From positions 345,194,183-345,258,182 of the forward strand of contig NC_135497.1 in assembly GCF_052857255.1 (NCBI RefSeq): a stretch of 64,000 bases of DNA. Direction: 5' to 3'. Position 1 is the stretch's first letter, and every line of letters starts with the position of its first letter. This DNA is from Amblyomma americanum (Eukaryota; Arthropoda; Arachnida; Ixodida; Ixodidae). Positions 20,134 through 31,859 of this stretch are shown here, piece by piece. The notes below the pieces were generated by a model. It had not been told where the DNA came from. It made no database searches and saw only the letters and a list, made by a program, of their open reading frames with translations. The position numbers and the translations under genes are program-made.

Positions 20134-21564
20134 GTGAGTGCACCATCCATGAAGAAAAGGGTGATTTGACAAGCATGATCACCACTTCGCCAGCGTATCA
20201 TCTCCCGATATAGCATTGAAAATTTAAAAGAAAAATGATTTAGGTGATGAAACTCAGTCACTGAATGAATAATGTAACACGAGGCTTTCTGCGCTGAAAC
20301 AAAAACGAGATGATCGTCGACTCAGTCAGGGAACCGTTAATAGCTTTCCTCATTAAACAGTCATGTCTTGTTAACGATGAGGTCGTGAATTGTCACGTTA
20401 GCTCGGCGCGCATTACCGGGGTAGGGGGGGGGGGTGAGTACTTGCTTCTTGCTGAGGTAATTTACAAAAATTTATTGATTAGAGGAATCACAACTTGCCT
20501 AATGTCCCCACCTGCTGCTTAAGTTCCATAAAATTTTAAAGAAATGGTCATGAACTTTATTTAAGGGCCAATGACCATGAGTGACTATGCGCTAGGCTCT
20601 AATGCTCATTTGGAGTGAAACAGAGTTCAAAATACAGCCCCTATGACTTCAGGGAAGACTTATAAGAGCAAGATTACAAGGGTGGTGAAATCATTAATCA
20701 GACTGAAGTCTAATTGAGTTATCTTCTTTAATTATAAAGATTTGATTTCACTTTGTCTAAACTGTTTCCACAGCACTGGGCGCTCAGGAGCATTTCTCAA
20801 CATGTAAAGCGCCTTCAGTTAGGCGTTTTGTGTTTTTCTCGATTTCGAGTGCCTGTCGAGATCAACCGCGGCGTCGTTACAGAAACAGTGTTGGTGATAT
20901 CCGAGTGGTATCCATTGCAATGGAAGCCGGGGATTTGTCTTCGAATAGGTGCGTTGACACCCCGACATACACAGGTCGTGGGTGAAACCGATTCTGAAAC
21001 GTACTTCAACAGAAATGACGAGCGAGATGGTATTTAACTCTGTGTGTGCGTATCTCATTAGAGCTACGTGAAGAAGTCAAATGTAGTTTCTTTTTCTGCT
21101 TCTATGCAACATGAATAAGTGAAAGCTTAGAATCACGGTCCGTGGTTCCAACTGTGGCATCTGCAGTTCATTGTCACACATGGAGCCCTGATAGAACTTA
21201 ACTCCGACACCAAGCTGCAAGAGTGGACGCCAAGATTTTGTTTTCTTATGATGTAAGTTTATTACCTATCAAGTCTAATTCGAAAGTGTGTCGTGTGGTA
21301 CGGTCGTGATAAAAAAGTGTTGTTCGTGGTGGTGTACATTACTCGGGCTTCGACTAACTTCATCAAAACCACCATTTCACGAGTGTGCCTGGTGTCGAGA
21401 CAACCGGAAGGAGGACCACCTATATCTGAAGGCGTGACAGTTTCTTTGCTTTGGTGCGCTGCGCTCCTGCTTGTCGAGAAGGCCGAACTCGTGGCGCTGC
21501 GATGCAGTTTATTACACGACGCTTGCGGTAGACCATACGTACGCCACGAATACTCTATGGAAGT

Positions 21565-21795
21565 CGCTGTGGTGGGTCAGTTGTTAAGGGGATCGGCCGC
21601 GGTCCCGAAAGACGCTGATTCGATCCCGGCTTCGGTGGCCGCAATTCGATGGAGGCGAAATGCTAGAGGCCCGTGTACTTTGCCGAGTCAATGCGCGTTA
21701 AAGAATCCCAGACAGTCAGAATTATTCGGAGCCCTCCCCTACGTCGTCCCATATTACCTGAGTGGTTTGGGGAGTTTATTATCATAATAACCAAA
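21565..21795 (+). mobile_element. tRNA-headed SINE, second family
   Basis: Degenerate A box (GGTGGGTCAGTTGTTAAGGGG), B box GATTCGATCCC, body ATTCGATGGAGGCGAAATGC, then CGCGTTAAAGAATCCCAG and an ATAATAACCAAAC end. It also occurs in copy C (48655-48885), so it was inserted before the duplication. Confidence 0.78.
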
Positions 21796-22182
21796 CTAAA
21801 ACTCTACGGACACAGTGCTCTAGTAGAGGTATACCCCGCAAAATTACGTCACGAGAGTGCTCTGAATACATTGTTTTTCTGCACGAAGGGCTTTATACTT
21901 TGGTAAAGGCAGTAGATCACGGCGACGGTTTGGCGACGTAAAGGAGAGCGTCTAGGACTCAGCATAGAGGTGGAACTTCGTCGGGGACCCAGCGCCTGCG
22001 AGGCCTGTGGCTTATCACTGATGGCAGAGTCGCATGCTTCCAGTGAAGAGGAAACATTGTAATGTTATGTCGCCTCACGAAATGAGGCCTCCGCTTCTTA
22101 TGAACAGCCTATAGCAGGGATAAGCGGCTTAGGATTCACCCAAATATAGGTGCGTGAGTACTTTTGCATTTCGCTTCCACCG

Positions 22183-22431
22183 GGTTTAACCGCCGCGGTG
22201 GCTCAGTGGTTATGGCGCTCGGCTGCTGGCCATAAAGACGCGGGCTCGACCCCGGCCACGGCGGTCGAGTTCAGATGAAGCCGAAATTCTAGGAGCCCGT
22301 GTACTTACGTACTGTGCGATGTCGGTGGATATTAAAGAACCCCAGGTGGATGAATTTTCTTAGCCCATCTCTCCGGCGTCCTTGAAAGGCTGAACCGCGT
22401 TGGGGACATTAAACCCCAATAAAGCAATAAT
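22183..22431 (+). mobile_element. tRNA-headed SINE, copy B only
   Basis: Head CCGCCGCGGTGGCTCAGTGG, B box GGGCTCGACCCC and an end of GGGGACATTAAACCCCAATAA. The flanks GCATTTCGCTTCCACCG (22166-22182) and GCAAAGCTTCCACCG (22432-22446) are a slightly worn target duplication. Copy C shows the single site near 49252-49268. Confidence 0.88.
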
Positions 22432-24382
22432 GCAAAGCTTCCACCGCAACGCGTATTGCACTTGGCTGAGCCCTGGCTCGAACCCGCGATTCGTAATCAT
22501 GACGTCGCAGAACGCCAGCCTCTGACCACTCATCGCGAGTAGAGCAACAGTAGTGAAATGGACAGAAGTTTTCATAGAGGTGTGTGGCGAGACTGATTGC
22601 TTTGGGGGCCCGAAAAAGAAGAGAAAATACGGATACAACAACCAATGCTGCCGGGGTTGAGAACGTCATCGTGAAAACCTACTTACAAGCGGCCCTCAAG
22701 GATTGCAACACCTTCGCGGAAAATACCGGTATGCGCTTCACTCCTACTTTCTTCCAATGACAAAGTTGTAGAAGCTCATTGTGACATAGATATGAGCTCA
22801 CAAACTAGGATGAGCAGGATATCTACAGGCGGAAGGACTGCGCATCGTTCATGCTGCAGCCTTCTAATAGTTTAGAGCCGTGCACTGACGAGAAGCTGTG
22901 TACAAATGCTAATAGGTGTGGAGTGAAGAGTAAAAAAAAATATTCTGAAATAGAACGATCGCCGGAGTGGTGTAATGGCTACTCATGGAGCTGTGGCTAA
23001 CAAAAAAAAGACAACACCGCCAGCTAGAGTTCCAGGCCTGTCAAACGCCTCAGTCCTGCGAATGGTTCACCTGAAAGCCACAGCGAGCAATGAATTGTAT
23101 ATATTTTTAGTTCTTCCACCACGACAGTCATCGGCCACTTGTGCCAATGATTATTACTCTCCACGGTACGCCGGCAGTGTCAAAAGGACTATATCGAAAT
23201 GCACGTCTGTCAAGGACAGCAGGACGTGTGGACAAACGGCTACTCTGCAGGCCGCTGTGTTGTTAGCATTCGTTGTGTAGCACCTTGCTCAGCCTTGTAG
23301 AGTTCCGACAGACGGTGGTACTGGGTCACCATGTAAAAGCCCTGTATTAGTTGTAAATATGCTAACTGCTTTTCGTTACAAGTTTTTCGACTACCATCCA
23401 TCAGACGATCCTGATCTGTCGTGGAGAGTAATTGGAGCCTTCAGGGAAGTGAGCATGCGAGACGAGTGCGTTGACATTCACCTCGGGTACGCTAGAAGTG
23501 GATGTATGTCCCACGTAACGCGCAGTCTGGTGGGAATATGCCCTTTGATGTCAAGCTTCAACAAAATACGCATGAATACAAGTATGCAAGGTCACTCAAA
23601 TGGAGGCGCGCCGACGCACTGTTTGCTTGGAGTGTCACCTGCATGGCTAGCTCTGCTGGGAACCTCGTGCCTTCTGGTATTGCTGGAAACTTGATTTATG
23701 TCTGCATTTTGCAGCTCTGTATTGAAGGAAACTACAGGACCCGCTTAGGTTGGAAGGAGGTTATGCTATGTAGTTCGCGATCTCCTGGACTACTTGCCTT
23801 GAGATGATCCTGCCTTCTCTTTGAAAGTGACTGGGCAAAGTGGAAATTTGTAATCACTGGTAAATCATTACATAGAAGTGAAGGGGGGGGGGGCTGGAAG
23901 GACACACTTTGCACAGCGCTCGCCCTGTGTCACTCTCGTCTCCATGTTTCTTTCGGTTTAAGCCCACCTACAAACCAAGAGTGCAAATGGAGAGAGCGAT
24001 CTGGCTCTGAGGTGAGCACGCATAAGCATGGCGTGAAAGATTTATTTCTAACTTTCTTCGAACTATCTTGCCTGCTACTCTACATCTCTAGAACCTACAT
24101 CCGCTTTATGTGGCTTTTGTTAACGGTATGACATGAAGATTCTGGAAAGTTCATACGAGGAACTTTTTAACCGGTGTTTTTCATCTAGGCCTCTTGGGCT
24201 TAATGCAGCTCAGTCAAAGCATGGCGAAGGGGAAGACTGTGGGCGCACAAGCTGCAAGGCTGAACAACACACTACAAGCCCGTTCTTTGGGAACGAGCAA
24301 ATGTGATCAAATGCTGGATTGTGGACAGCCATCTAGTTCATCGTCCATCTTTTCACACAGTAAGAAGGAACCAAGACACAAG

Positions 24383-24565
24383 GAAATCTAAAGTCTGACG
24401 AAAACTCGTCTGGTCGGGTAGAAGATTCATGACTGAAGAAAAAGGAACGCCGACCAAAAGGTTGTTGTTTAAAACGAAGACGTTTCGCCTTCCATACGGA
24501 AGCCTTGATCAAGTGATCAAGGCTTCCACAACCTTTTGGTCGGCGTTGCTTTTTCTTCAGTCATT
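24383..24565 (-). mobile_element. Hairpin retroelement fragment with hammerhead-like core
   Basis: A 183-base insertion bounded by a perfect 14-base duplication, AACCAAGACACAAG (24369-24382 and 24566-24579). Copy C has the unfilled site near 51107-51120 as a slightly different AAGCAAGACAAG. Inside, arms 24430-24464 and 24529-24563 are inverted complements around GGAACGCCGACCAAAAGG, and a second inverted pair (CGGAAGCCTTGATCA and its complement) lies within. On the minus strand 24479-24513 reads TTGATCA, a GGCTTCC/GGAAGG stem with a GTAT loop, then GAAACGTC. This is the order of a hammerhead core (CUGAUGA, stem II, GAAA) with two core changes. Confidence 0.75.
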
Positions 24566-25524
24566 AACCAAGACACAAGTGCGACTAGAGCAACAGGGGC
24601 ATAGCCTCAGCTTCATCCCAGCTCTATGCGCCGTAAAAGAAAGCCGAGCACTAAGAAGGATGCTCTTCTGAGAAAGCTAACGCGGGAATACAATGCCTTC
24701 CGCTGCCTTCGGAAAAAACGCGAGCAAGCAAGAGCATAGGATATTCAGCGGAACAGCCTAAAGGTCCGAGAAGAAGCTAGAAAGCCTGAGCATCGTCTGA
24801 AAGATGCACTGGAGGGCTTTCACAGCAACAGATGCGTGTTGCACATCAAAAGCTTAATAAGGTGCAGTAAAATAATTTTGTGGTCGTCTGCGTTAAACCA
24901 ATGTGTAAGTTAAACCGCTAAACCGTTGTGTAAGTGTAAGACGTTGTGTAAGACGTTAAACCATTGTGTAAGTGGGGCTTTGCCAAAACATACATTATTT
25001 TGCACAAGCGCCTTGCCTTGATAATTGTACCCAGTCTACTTCTTTATATGCTTCGTTTTGTGCATCACCTGCTGTACGTATTGAAACTATCGCAACTGGA
25101 CTGCAATATAATGTAAATGCGCTGTATGCTACACTACATTGTCCAATGTTAATACTACATTCTGCAGAGTCAGTACTAAGGATTAAAACTAGCGTCAGTT
25201 CTTAGGGTTGGCACTGTTTAAAGCAGTGTAGTTGGATATTCCAAAAGAGCCGAAATGTCTGACATGAGCTGACCGAGAGATATGTAGCACTTAAGGTCTG
25301 TTTATTGCTCACTTTAAACTGAAGTCATTCTCAGTCCGGAAGTGGATGGTATCTCAGAACTGTCATTGCAAATTTATTTTATTCAGGGCGCTCACTACAG
25401 TGCCGTCTGACAGCACTATTATATAAGGGAAAAGCTTCACTACGCTTGGTAAAGCACTTGTTGTGTAGTCAGGAGAATGACCTTGAATGACCTTCAGCCC
25501 CGCCACGTTTATCCCTTCCTTCTC

Positions 25525-26620
25525 TAATCCGCAACCTGGGTGATGAGGCAATCGAGCAGCTCACTACCTACCTAAACAAGCAATTGGGGTGCCCAAGGAA
25601 TGGAAGCACTCTATGGTTGTAATGATTCCCAAGCCTGGCAAGAAATTACACATAGAGAACCTGAGGCCCATCGCACTCACACCTTGCCTCGGCCAGCTCT
25701 ACGAAAGAATTGTGACCAAAAGAATTCAAAACTAACTAGAGGATAACGAGCTGTATCCTCATAGCATGTTTGGGTTCAGGGCAAACCTGTCAACGCAGGA
25801 CATCCTGCTACAACTGAAACACGAGGTCATTGCCAATGCCCCGCAACAAGGAAAAAATCTAATTATGGCACTCGACATCAAAGGGGCTTGCGAGAATGTC
25901 AGCCATGCGGCTATAATGGAAGGCATCAACACCACCAACTGCGGGAAGAGAGTCCACGGCTACGTAAGATCTTTCTTGACAGGAAGAACGGCCACAGTGG
26001 GCTTGGGAGATATAAGAAGCGAGACCACAGACACTCCAAACAAAGGCACGCCGCTGGGCTCGGTCATATCGCCAATCCTTTTCAACCTAACCATGATTGG
26101 CCTGGCAAGAAAATTGGAAAGCATCCCAGGCATAAAACATGCCATATATGCGGACGACATAACTGTATGGTCGAACCAGGGATCTCTGGGGCATATGGAA
26201 CAACAAATGCAAGAAGCAGCGACTTGTGTTGAGCAATATATCAAGAAAAGGGGCTTAGCCTGCTCAACTGAAAAATCAGAAATACTTAGGATAGGAAAGC
26301 AGCCAACGGATGCAAGAATAGAGATAAACTCGAGGGCAAGATCATCCCGGAAAGGAAGATCATTCGAGTTTCAGGCATGTGGCTACAGAGCAACGGCAAA
26401 TGCAACCACACGATTGGCCTCCTTAAAAAGTCAACGGAACAAGTTTGCCATATGATAACCAGAGTATCATCCAGAAGATACGGCATGAAGGAAGGCGACA
26501 CGCTAAAGCTGGTGAACAGGCTAGTCATCAGCAGAATAACTTACTCACTTCCATATCACAGCATGCTGAAGAGTGAAGAAAATCAGGCAGAGGTCCTAAT
26601 CAAAGGAGCCTACTAGACAG
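25525..26620 (+). pseudogene. LINE reverse transcriptase, frameshifted
   Basis: Motifs in order: VPKEWKHSMVVMIPKPGK, LRPIALTPCLGQLYERIV, then a stop, FGFRANLSTQDILLQ, MALDIKGACENVSHAA, GTPLGSVISPILFN and YADD at 26147-26158. The reading frame changes near 26440. Two changes from the usual pattern are visible: ACENVSH for AFDNVSH and GTPLGS for GTPQGS. Confidence 0.83.
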
Positions 26621-26861
26621 CTTTGGGCTTACCCAGAAAAACGTCGAACGACAAGCCTGTCAGAACTGGGGCTGCACAACACGTTCGACGAGTTAAGCAG
26701 GGTAAAAGTCATGTCACAGATACAAAGGCTAAGGAACTCGGCAACAGGGAGGGCCCTCCTAAGAAGGCTGAACTAAGGGGGTCCTGGACATAGAGGATAG
26801 ATCGGCAAACATCCCAGACAAAATACGTCGAACCTACCAGGTTAGCCCTATACCCAGGAAT

Positions 26862-27737
26862 ATGAATCCATATCTACACGCAGCCAGGAGACAGGCAAGA
26901 GCTGAATATGTAGAGGCGAAGATAGTCACACAAGATCAGGTAGTCTACACTGACGCCACTCTGTACCCGTGGACTCGTCGCCAAAGCATCAAGAAAACGG
27001 TATCGGTTGTCACAACAAAGGAGGGTGGCCTCATCAGCAGCGCATTCACGAGAGATGGGACGATAACTGAGGCCGAGGAGATCGCCGTAGCTCTAGCGGC
27101 AGCCGAGGGTTATCGCACCAACAAATCTCTCACAATTATAAATGATTCCCAAGAAGCGTGCAGACGCTACATGGTAGGAAGAATCAACAAGAAAGCACTA
27201 AGGATTCTCTTGAAAACGCAGCGAACCAACGAAAAGATCCAACATAGGATCTACTGGGTACCGGGACACGCCGGAGTCGAAGGCAATCTGAAGGCGGACA
27301 AGCTATCTCGCGAGCTTACTATCCGAGCTGGTGCGTCAAACGCCTCGGACGGCCCGGAGATAACGGTAGAGCGCACGTACGCAGCTATCCTCAACCTCAT
27401 CAAAGGCAGAAGACGCAAATATCCCCAGCCACATCCTCTGCTAACACAATATGAAGCGACATGTTGGAGAAGACTCCAAACAGGAGCCTTACACAACCTT
27501 CACATTCTACATAAGATGTATCCGGAGCAGTATAGGGATACCTGTCCGTGGTGCGGGGCAATCCCCACGCTGTATCATATCACATGGGAATGCATACACA
27601 ATTTAGCTTTCCGAGGTAACAAAGAGCCAAATGCGGAGCAGTGGGAGGACCGGCTAACCAGCAGACAGCTCAAGGTCCAAAGAGACCTAGTGAGCCACGC
27701 ATGCCGGATGGCCAGGGACAGTTGTGCCTTGGACTAG
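26862..27737 (+). pseudogene. LINE RNase H and C-terminal zinc segment
   Basis: An open frame of 291 codons, out of frame with the RT part. RNase H motifs: VVYTDATLYP, TITEAEEIA, IINDSQEAC, YWVPGHAGVEGN and LKADKLSREL, so the four acidic positions are kept. Then CPWCGAIPTLYHITWEC, the same Cys/His end as in the intron 1 LINE. RNase H removes the RNA strand during reverse transcription. Confidence 0.85.
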
Positions 27738-27821
27738 GGGCGCCAACCACGCTCAGCCTGGAAGACATCGGCAATCTTCAGGCAAGCAGCAAGCCTCCTT
27801 TATTAGAGCAATAAAGTTTAT

Positions 27822-27954
27822 TCACTCACTCACTCACTCACTCACTCACTCACTCACTCACTCACTCACTCACTCACTCACTCACTCACTCACTCACTCA
27901 CTCACTCACTCACTCACTCACTCACTCACTCACTCGCTCACTCACTCGCTCACT
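27822..27954 (+). repeat. (TCAC)n microsatellite, LINE tail
   Basis: About 33 units with two TCGC variants near the end, directly after the LINE's AATAAAGTTTAT. It is part of the element and not an independent satellite. Confidence 0.92.
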
Positions 27955-27956
27955 AA

Positions 27957-28035
27957 CCCTTCCTTACTGCGCGGTTCAGGCGTCCACCGATATATGTGAG
28001 ACGGTTACTGTGCCATTTCCTTTTTTCAAAAGCAT
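27957..28035 (+). mobile_element. SINE tail relic split by the LINE
   Basis: Matches the Ruka-like 3' end (TACTGCGCGGTTCAGGCGTCCACCG and TGTGCCATTTCC). The uninterrupted paralogue is 52316-52400. Confidence 0.65.
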
Positions 28036-28064
28036 TATTTTCAAAACCAATCTTCAGTTTTATT

Positions 28065-28545
28065 TGAAAGGTAAGGAAAGGCGCATAACTGTCCCTTGGT
28101 ACAGTGGACGCCTCAGTCGCGCTTTAACCTACGTGGCGGTACGAACAGATGTGCGCTGCATGCGTTGGCATTCACAACGTTATTGCAGAAATGCGGAACT
28201 GAAGGCACAGACCTTCGTCGTTAATTGCGTTCATTGCCGTTGCCGTTGACAGCGTTTCTAGACTCCGACGGTTTTGAAGAAAGGAAGGCGGATAACTGGC
28301 TCCCAGGGACAGTGGATGCCTTAATCGCGCTCTGAGGTACGTGGTGGTGGCGAGGGAGATATCTGGGCTGCATGCATCAGCGCTGAAAACGTTGTAACAG
28401 ACAAGTGGCGTTGCAGCAATAGGCCGCAGCTTTCGTTGGGTGACCTCTCGAGTTCAACCATAACTTTCACTGCCACCTGCCAGGGTGGCAGGATTGGCGT
28501 ACTGCCTATCCAGTGTGTGGAACGCACTCAAAGTTAAAGACTCCA
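28065..28545 (+). repeat. Dispersed repeat, two related modules
   Basis: Two related modules (28070-28200 and 28250-28545) each start with a GGAAAGGCGCATAACTG-like phrase and include GTACGTGG.GGT. It is shared with copy C (52430-52890) and, in reverse orientation, with 7315-7590. No coding content is recognised. Confidence 0.55.
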
Positions 28546-29439
28546 AGCCCGGCCTAGTTGCCCGACACACCAAAGCTTTCGCTCTCTATCTGGGTTGAGC
28601 AGCAGTTCAACCGCAGGTAATTTTTTGAGTGATGAAACACCGACCCACCATACGCCAAGCGCGCGTTACGGTGCGGTCTGCAGCTTCGATGCAGGGATCC
28701 CGTCATCCTCGTGCGTGTATGATCCAGCGTGGCCAACCGTCGGCGTGCACGTGCGCTGTCGCGTAATGCCACAGTTCTGAGGACAAACACTTGTCTTGAG
28801 AATTGTATTCTATCAGTGCCAAATGGTTATTTTACGGTGACAGAAAAAAGCTGCGGAATAGAAATACGTTCTAGAGAGAAGAAATACACATGTCCGTATT
28901 TCGATGCGGATTTATTCTCTTGTGAGCGTGTTCCTTTTTCAAAGTTTTTATCCTGTCAGCCATGCACCGACTGGCCCAACAGGTCACGCTTCTTCAGGTC
29001 TGCTTACTTTGCATGTGCTTGCAAGGCGTTCTCGACATCGGCGATGCAAAGGGAAGTGTATTCGAGTGATATGTTCAAGCGGACTGAAACGGGCTTTTCA
29101 GCTCTTAGCAGTGTTGGGAAAGTTTCTCACCGGAGTTATAATGGCAGCACACGATGCATATGCAACGTCATTGTCGGGTGTGCAGCGTTACTCTGAGTCC
29201 CAACAGTATTTTTTAGCTCTTCGCTCAGTTTCTGCTACAGGCTTGGTTCAGTGACAGGGGGCGCTTTAGGGAAGCATCGCCCGCAGCACCGCCGTGGTAG
29301 ATTCTGCAGTTCTGTGCAGGCGGAGGTGGTGAACGTGCTAGCCACCCACTTGCTTTTTGCTGTGTTTCGGGCACGACCAGCGACAGCGTTTGTGTGGACT
29401 TGCGTGCAGTGCTTTATGCGATATCGCAAGTGATAATCA

Positions 29440-29615
29440 CTGGCTTTAGGCCTAATAAGGGCGTGGAGGAATACTTCCATCTCGCCTGTCTGACGAGCGG
29501 AAAGAAGTTATATGACGGTGGACATGTTACTTCTGTGAGAGAAGTGGACGACGTGGATGTGCGTACGAAGTGCCATTCTCAGCATGGGAAACAACTTTAC
29601 TGCGTTTTATATCAC
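29440..29615 (+). pseudogene. N-terminal exon of SWIM/YqaJ-type protein
   Basis: The frame reads GVEEYFHLACLTSGKKLYDGGHV, with a following CVLYH that meets a GTGAGT donor at 29616. The pattern (GGHV, then a cysteine-containing SQ..K.Y.V.YHV strand) resembles the region before SWIM zinc fingers in arthropod YqaJ-domain proteins. The copy C version (53810-53978) has an in-frame TGA, so both are treated as remnants. Confidence 0.45.
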
Positions 29616-30139
29616 GTGAGTAAAACTGACCTTCTTGCGTAGTTGTTGCCTCGGCTCGAAAACGGGCGCCGATGTCGGAGAAGGACGTTTTGGGCCGCTT
29701 CTGTGCCTTCCACGCCGCTAACAGCCGTATGTCCCTAATCTTGCAGGCCTCATTTCATATCTTTGGGCACTTTGATGCATGAAACGCTTTACATATAAGC
29801 TGATCCGCGTGGTATATGCTGTTTCAGCGGAATTGTCGCACGGACAAAAAACGACGCAACAGCTCTTTTCAGCACTGTGACTCCGTTAAAGAAGTGAGCT
29901 TTGCACATCTCTGAAAACGATTTGGAAAGCGATTGCTCGGCGGGAAAGTAATCAGGGATATTGCGCTCGCACTGTGTGAATATTTACTTGTTGTTCGTAA
30001 CAAGTTTCGTTCTCCAAGTTCGTGTCTGTGTTGCATTTGCATTGCGTCCATTGCAGCTAAGCAAGGAAGTCCGTCACCTACTAGCTGGACACTGCAGCTG
30101 AGGGTGAGGTGGTGCAGGAAGCTGCAAGAACTGCGCTGT

Positions 30140-30261
30140 GGTCGCGCTTTACATCAAGATAGACGAAGATGTCTCGTGCACATCTGAAAGGGACAGGTGG
30201 GGAAGTCCAGCCAAAAGGTCGCGTGTAGACGATAAAGCGTCATGTGAAGAACTTTTTGGTG
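30140..30261 (+). pseudogene. Segment after a SWIM-like zinc finger
   Basis: VALYIKIDEDVSCTSERDRWGSP followed by RVDDKASCEELFG, ending at a GTAAGC donor. In SWIM/YqaJ proteins the finger's CxH is followed by a helix and a CTS....W..P phrase, and this segment fits that position. The finger's own cysteines just upstream are out of frame. The copy C counterpart (54480-54600) has a stop in place of the W codon. Confidence 0.42.
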
Positions 30262-31126
30262 GTAAGCATTGCATTTCCGTGCCTAACTCATGCAAGATAA
30301 GGGTACTTATGATTGTATTACGAAGCATTTTCTTGTGCAGTGGTCAAAAAATCCTGAGGTGAAAGCCAACAAGATTTCTGCTTTCCAATTACAGTTGCCC
30401 CATAGCGTGCTCCAGCTTCATTTCGTCTAATGGACCTGCATATTATTTTACAGCTAATATACACACATACGTCGGTGGAAGAGAACCTCCTCAAGCCTTA
30501 GAGCCAAGATACATCATAAAGCAGTTTTGGGATATTAATTGTTCAATTTCACGGATTTTGAGGACACAGAATGGAACAGGTTAGGGTGGATGCAGGACAG
30601 TACTCCAGGGCATCATAGAACAAATAGGACTTGAAGAAGATTTTGGATGCACAGTTGAAAAATCTTTTTCAAGCGCCAAAAGACGCTCTGCACACTGTCA
30701 ATGAGAAATTTACAAATATAGGCATAAAGAAAAAAGGCCATGAGGGAGACATGACAACAAAAGTGGCCGAGTACTACACAAAACATATACGATGTGCAAG
30801 TGCTCTGCAGCTATGTGCTTTTCAGAATGGGCAGGCTAGTAATTTTAGGTGGGTGCTTTGCCTTCTGGTCGTCATCCTACATTTGAGAATTGTAATGGAA
30901 TGTACCTGCTAAATGTCCTGTTAAAATTTCTGACTGGTGGCATCAAGAAAGAAAACTAAGGAAAACGTGTTCACAAGCACACACTATGCTTCGAACAAGG
31001 AAGACGCCCCATGAGCTCGTGCGAACGCTTTTCCATGTTCGAGGATTTTACGCAGAGGCCACTGCAACGGTACGTCTTCCAACTTCACACCATTTCATGT
31101 TGGATAATTGATGTGTTATTTTGCAG

Positions 31127-31191
31127 GCATGAAGATGGAGCCGGTGGCACGCGAGGAGTTCGAAGAGAAAGTTGGTGCAGATGTGGTAGAG
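31127..31191 (+). pseudogene. Small exon of SWIM/YqaJ-type protein
   Basis: After a TTTTGCAG acceptor the frame reads MKMEPVAREEFEEKVGADVVE. Copy C has the same with few changes (55493-55557). The exon sits between the SWIM-like and YqaJ-like parts. Confidence 0.4.
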
Positions 31192-31424
31192 GGAATTCAC
31201 ATCTAACCTGCTTGACATCAAAATTTGCGCTGACGCAATATGTGCAGTCTTATTGCTCATATAGGTGTACATTACCACGTGATATTTCTACCCGTTCTTT
31301 TGCACAAAGTTTAGGATCACGTGACATGCATTTCAGGAGGGGACATTTTTTTCCGCATTGAGCTTGTTATCCATACAGCCCTGCCATGGCATTGTGGAAG
31401 TCCTGATAGGCTTTTTAAAACTGA

Positions 31425-31754
31425 AATGGTGTTTTCCTGCTCGAGACAAAGTGCCCATTTTCAAGAAGAGAGAACTTAATTATTGATGCACAGCAGCTGC
31501 TGACATTTGTGCCATACATCAGGTACACCAATGGCAATCCCACCCTGCTTTCTTGGCACCGATATTACACCCAGGTGCAACTGATCGTGCACATCTGCAA
31601 CCTCAACGAATGGGTTTTCTTTGTTTACTCAACAAGCCAAAGCGTCACTCTCACTGGAGAGATGGACGGCCACTTTCTGTGGTCAGATATGCGAGGCTTG
31701 GAAGATGTTTACTTGAGCTGGCTGCTCCCCTTGCTCGTCAATAGAAAGAAATAA
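31425..31754 (+). pseudogene. YqaJ exonuclease-like C-terminal domain (copy B)
   Basis: 109 open codons to a TAA. The frame has LLETKCPFSRRE, matching the E-x-K catalytic motif of YqaJ/lambda-exonuclease folds, and about 40 residues later WHRYYTQVQ, matching the conserved H.YY.QVQ motif, then WVFFVYS for the (C)DF.VYS strand. The fold digests DNA 5' to 3' and supports recombination. Upstream exons are frameshifted, so a complete protein is unlikely; the last exon alone is open. AATAAA follows the stop by 13 bases. Confidence 0.7.
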
Positions 31755-31766
31755 CCTTTTGTTTTG

Positions 31767-31772
31767 AATAAA
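31767..31772 (+). terminator. Polyadenylation signal of the YqaJ-like gene
   Basis: AATAAA just after the stop codon of the YqaJ-like frame. It is also found in copy C at about 56132. Confidence 0.5.
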
Positions 31773-31859
31773 GACTTCTGTTTACTGGAAAGTATATATA
31801 CATATTTATAGCACGGGCCTGCCAACTGAATGTGGTGCATGTCTTCAAGCCTCACATGT

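Larger units (their letters stand above)
25522..27956 (+). mobile_element. 5'-truncated LINE with (TCAC)n tail, copy B only
   Basis: Begins inside the RT domain and ends with AATAAAGTTTAT followed by about 33 TCAC units. The 9-base duplication CCCTTCCTT (25513-25521 and 27957-27965) flanks it. The insertion split an older SINE tail that is uninterrupted in copy C near 52316-52340. RT and RNase H are in different frames, so this copy is more decayed than the one in intron 1. Confidence 0.88.

Noticed and set aside
24194..24671. Open frames around the hairpin element in intron 3 as a host gene
   Set aside because: The frames run through the insertion and its target duplication and are not open in copy C.
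27822..27954. CRISPR-like or satellite array
   Set aside because: A plain four-base repeat without spacers, placed as the 3' tail of a LINE.
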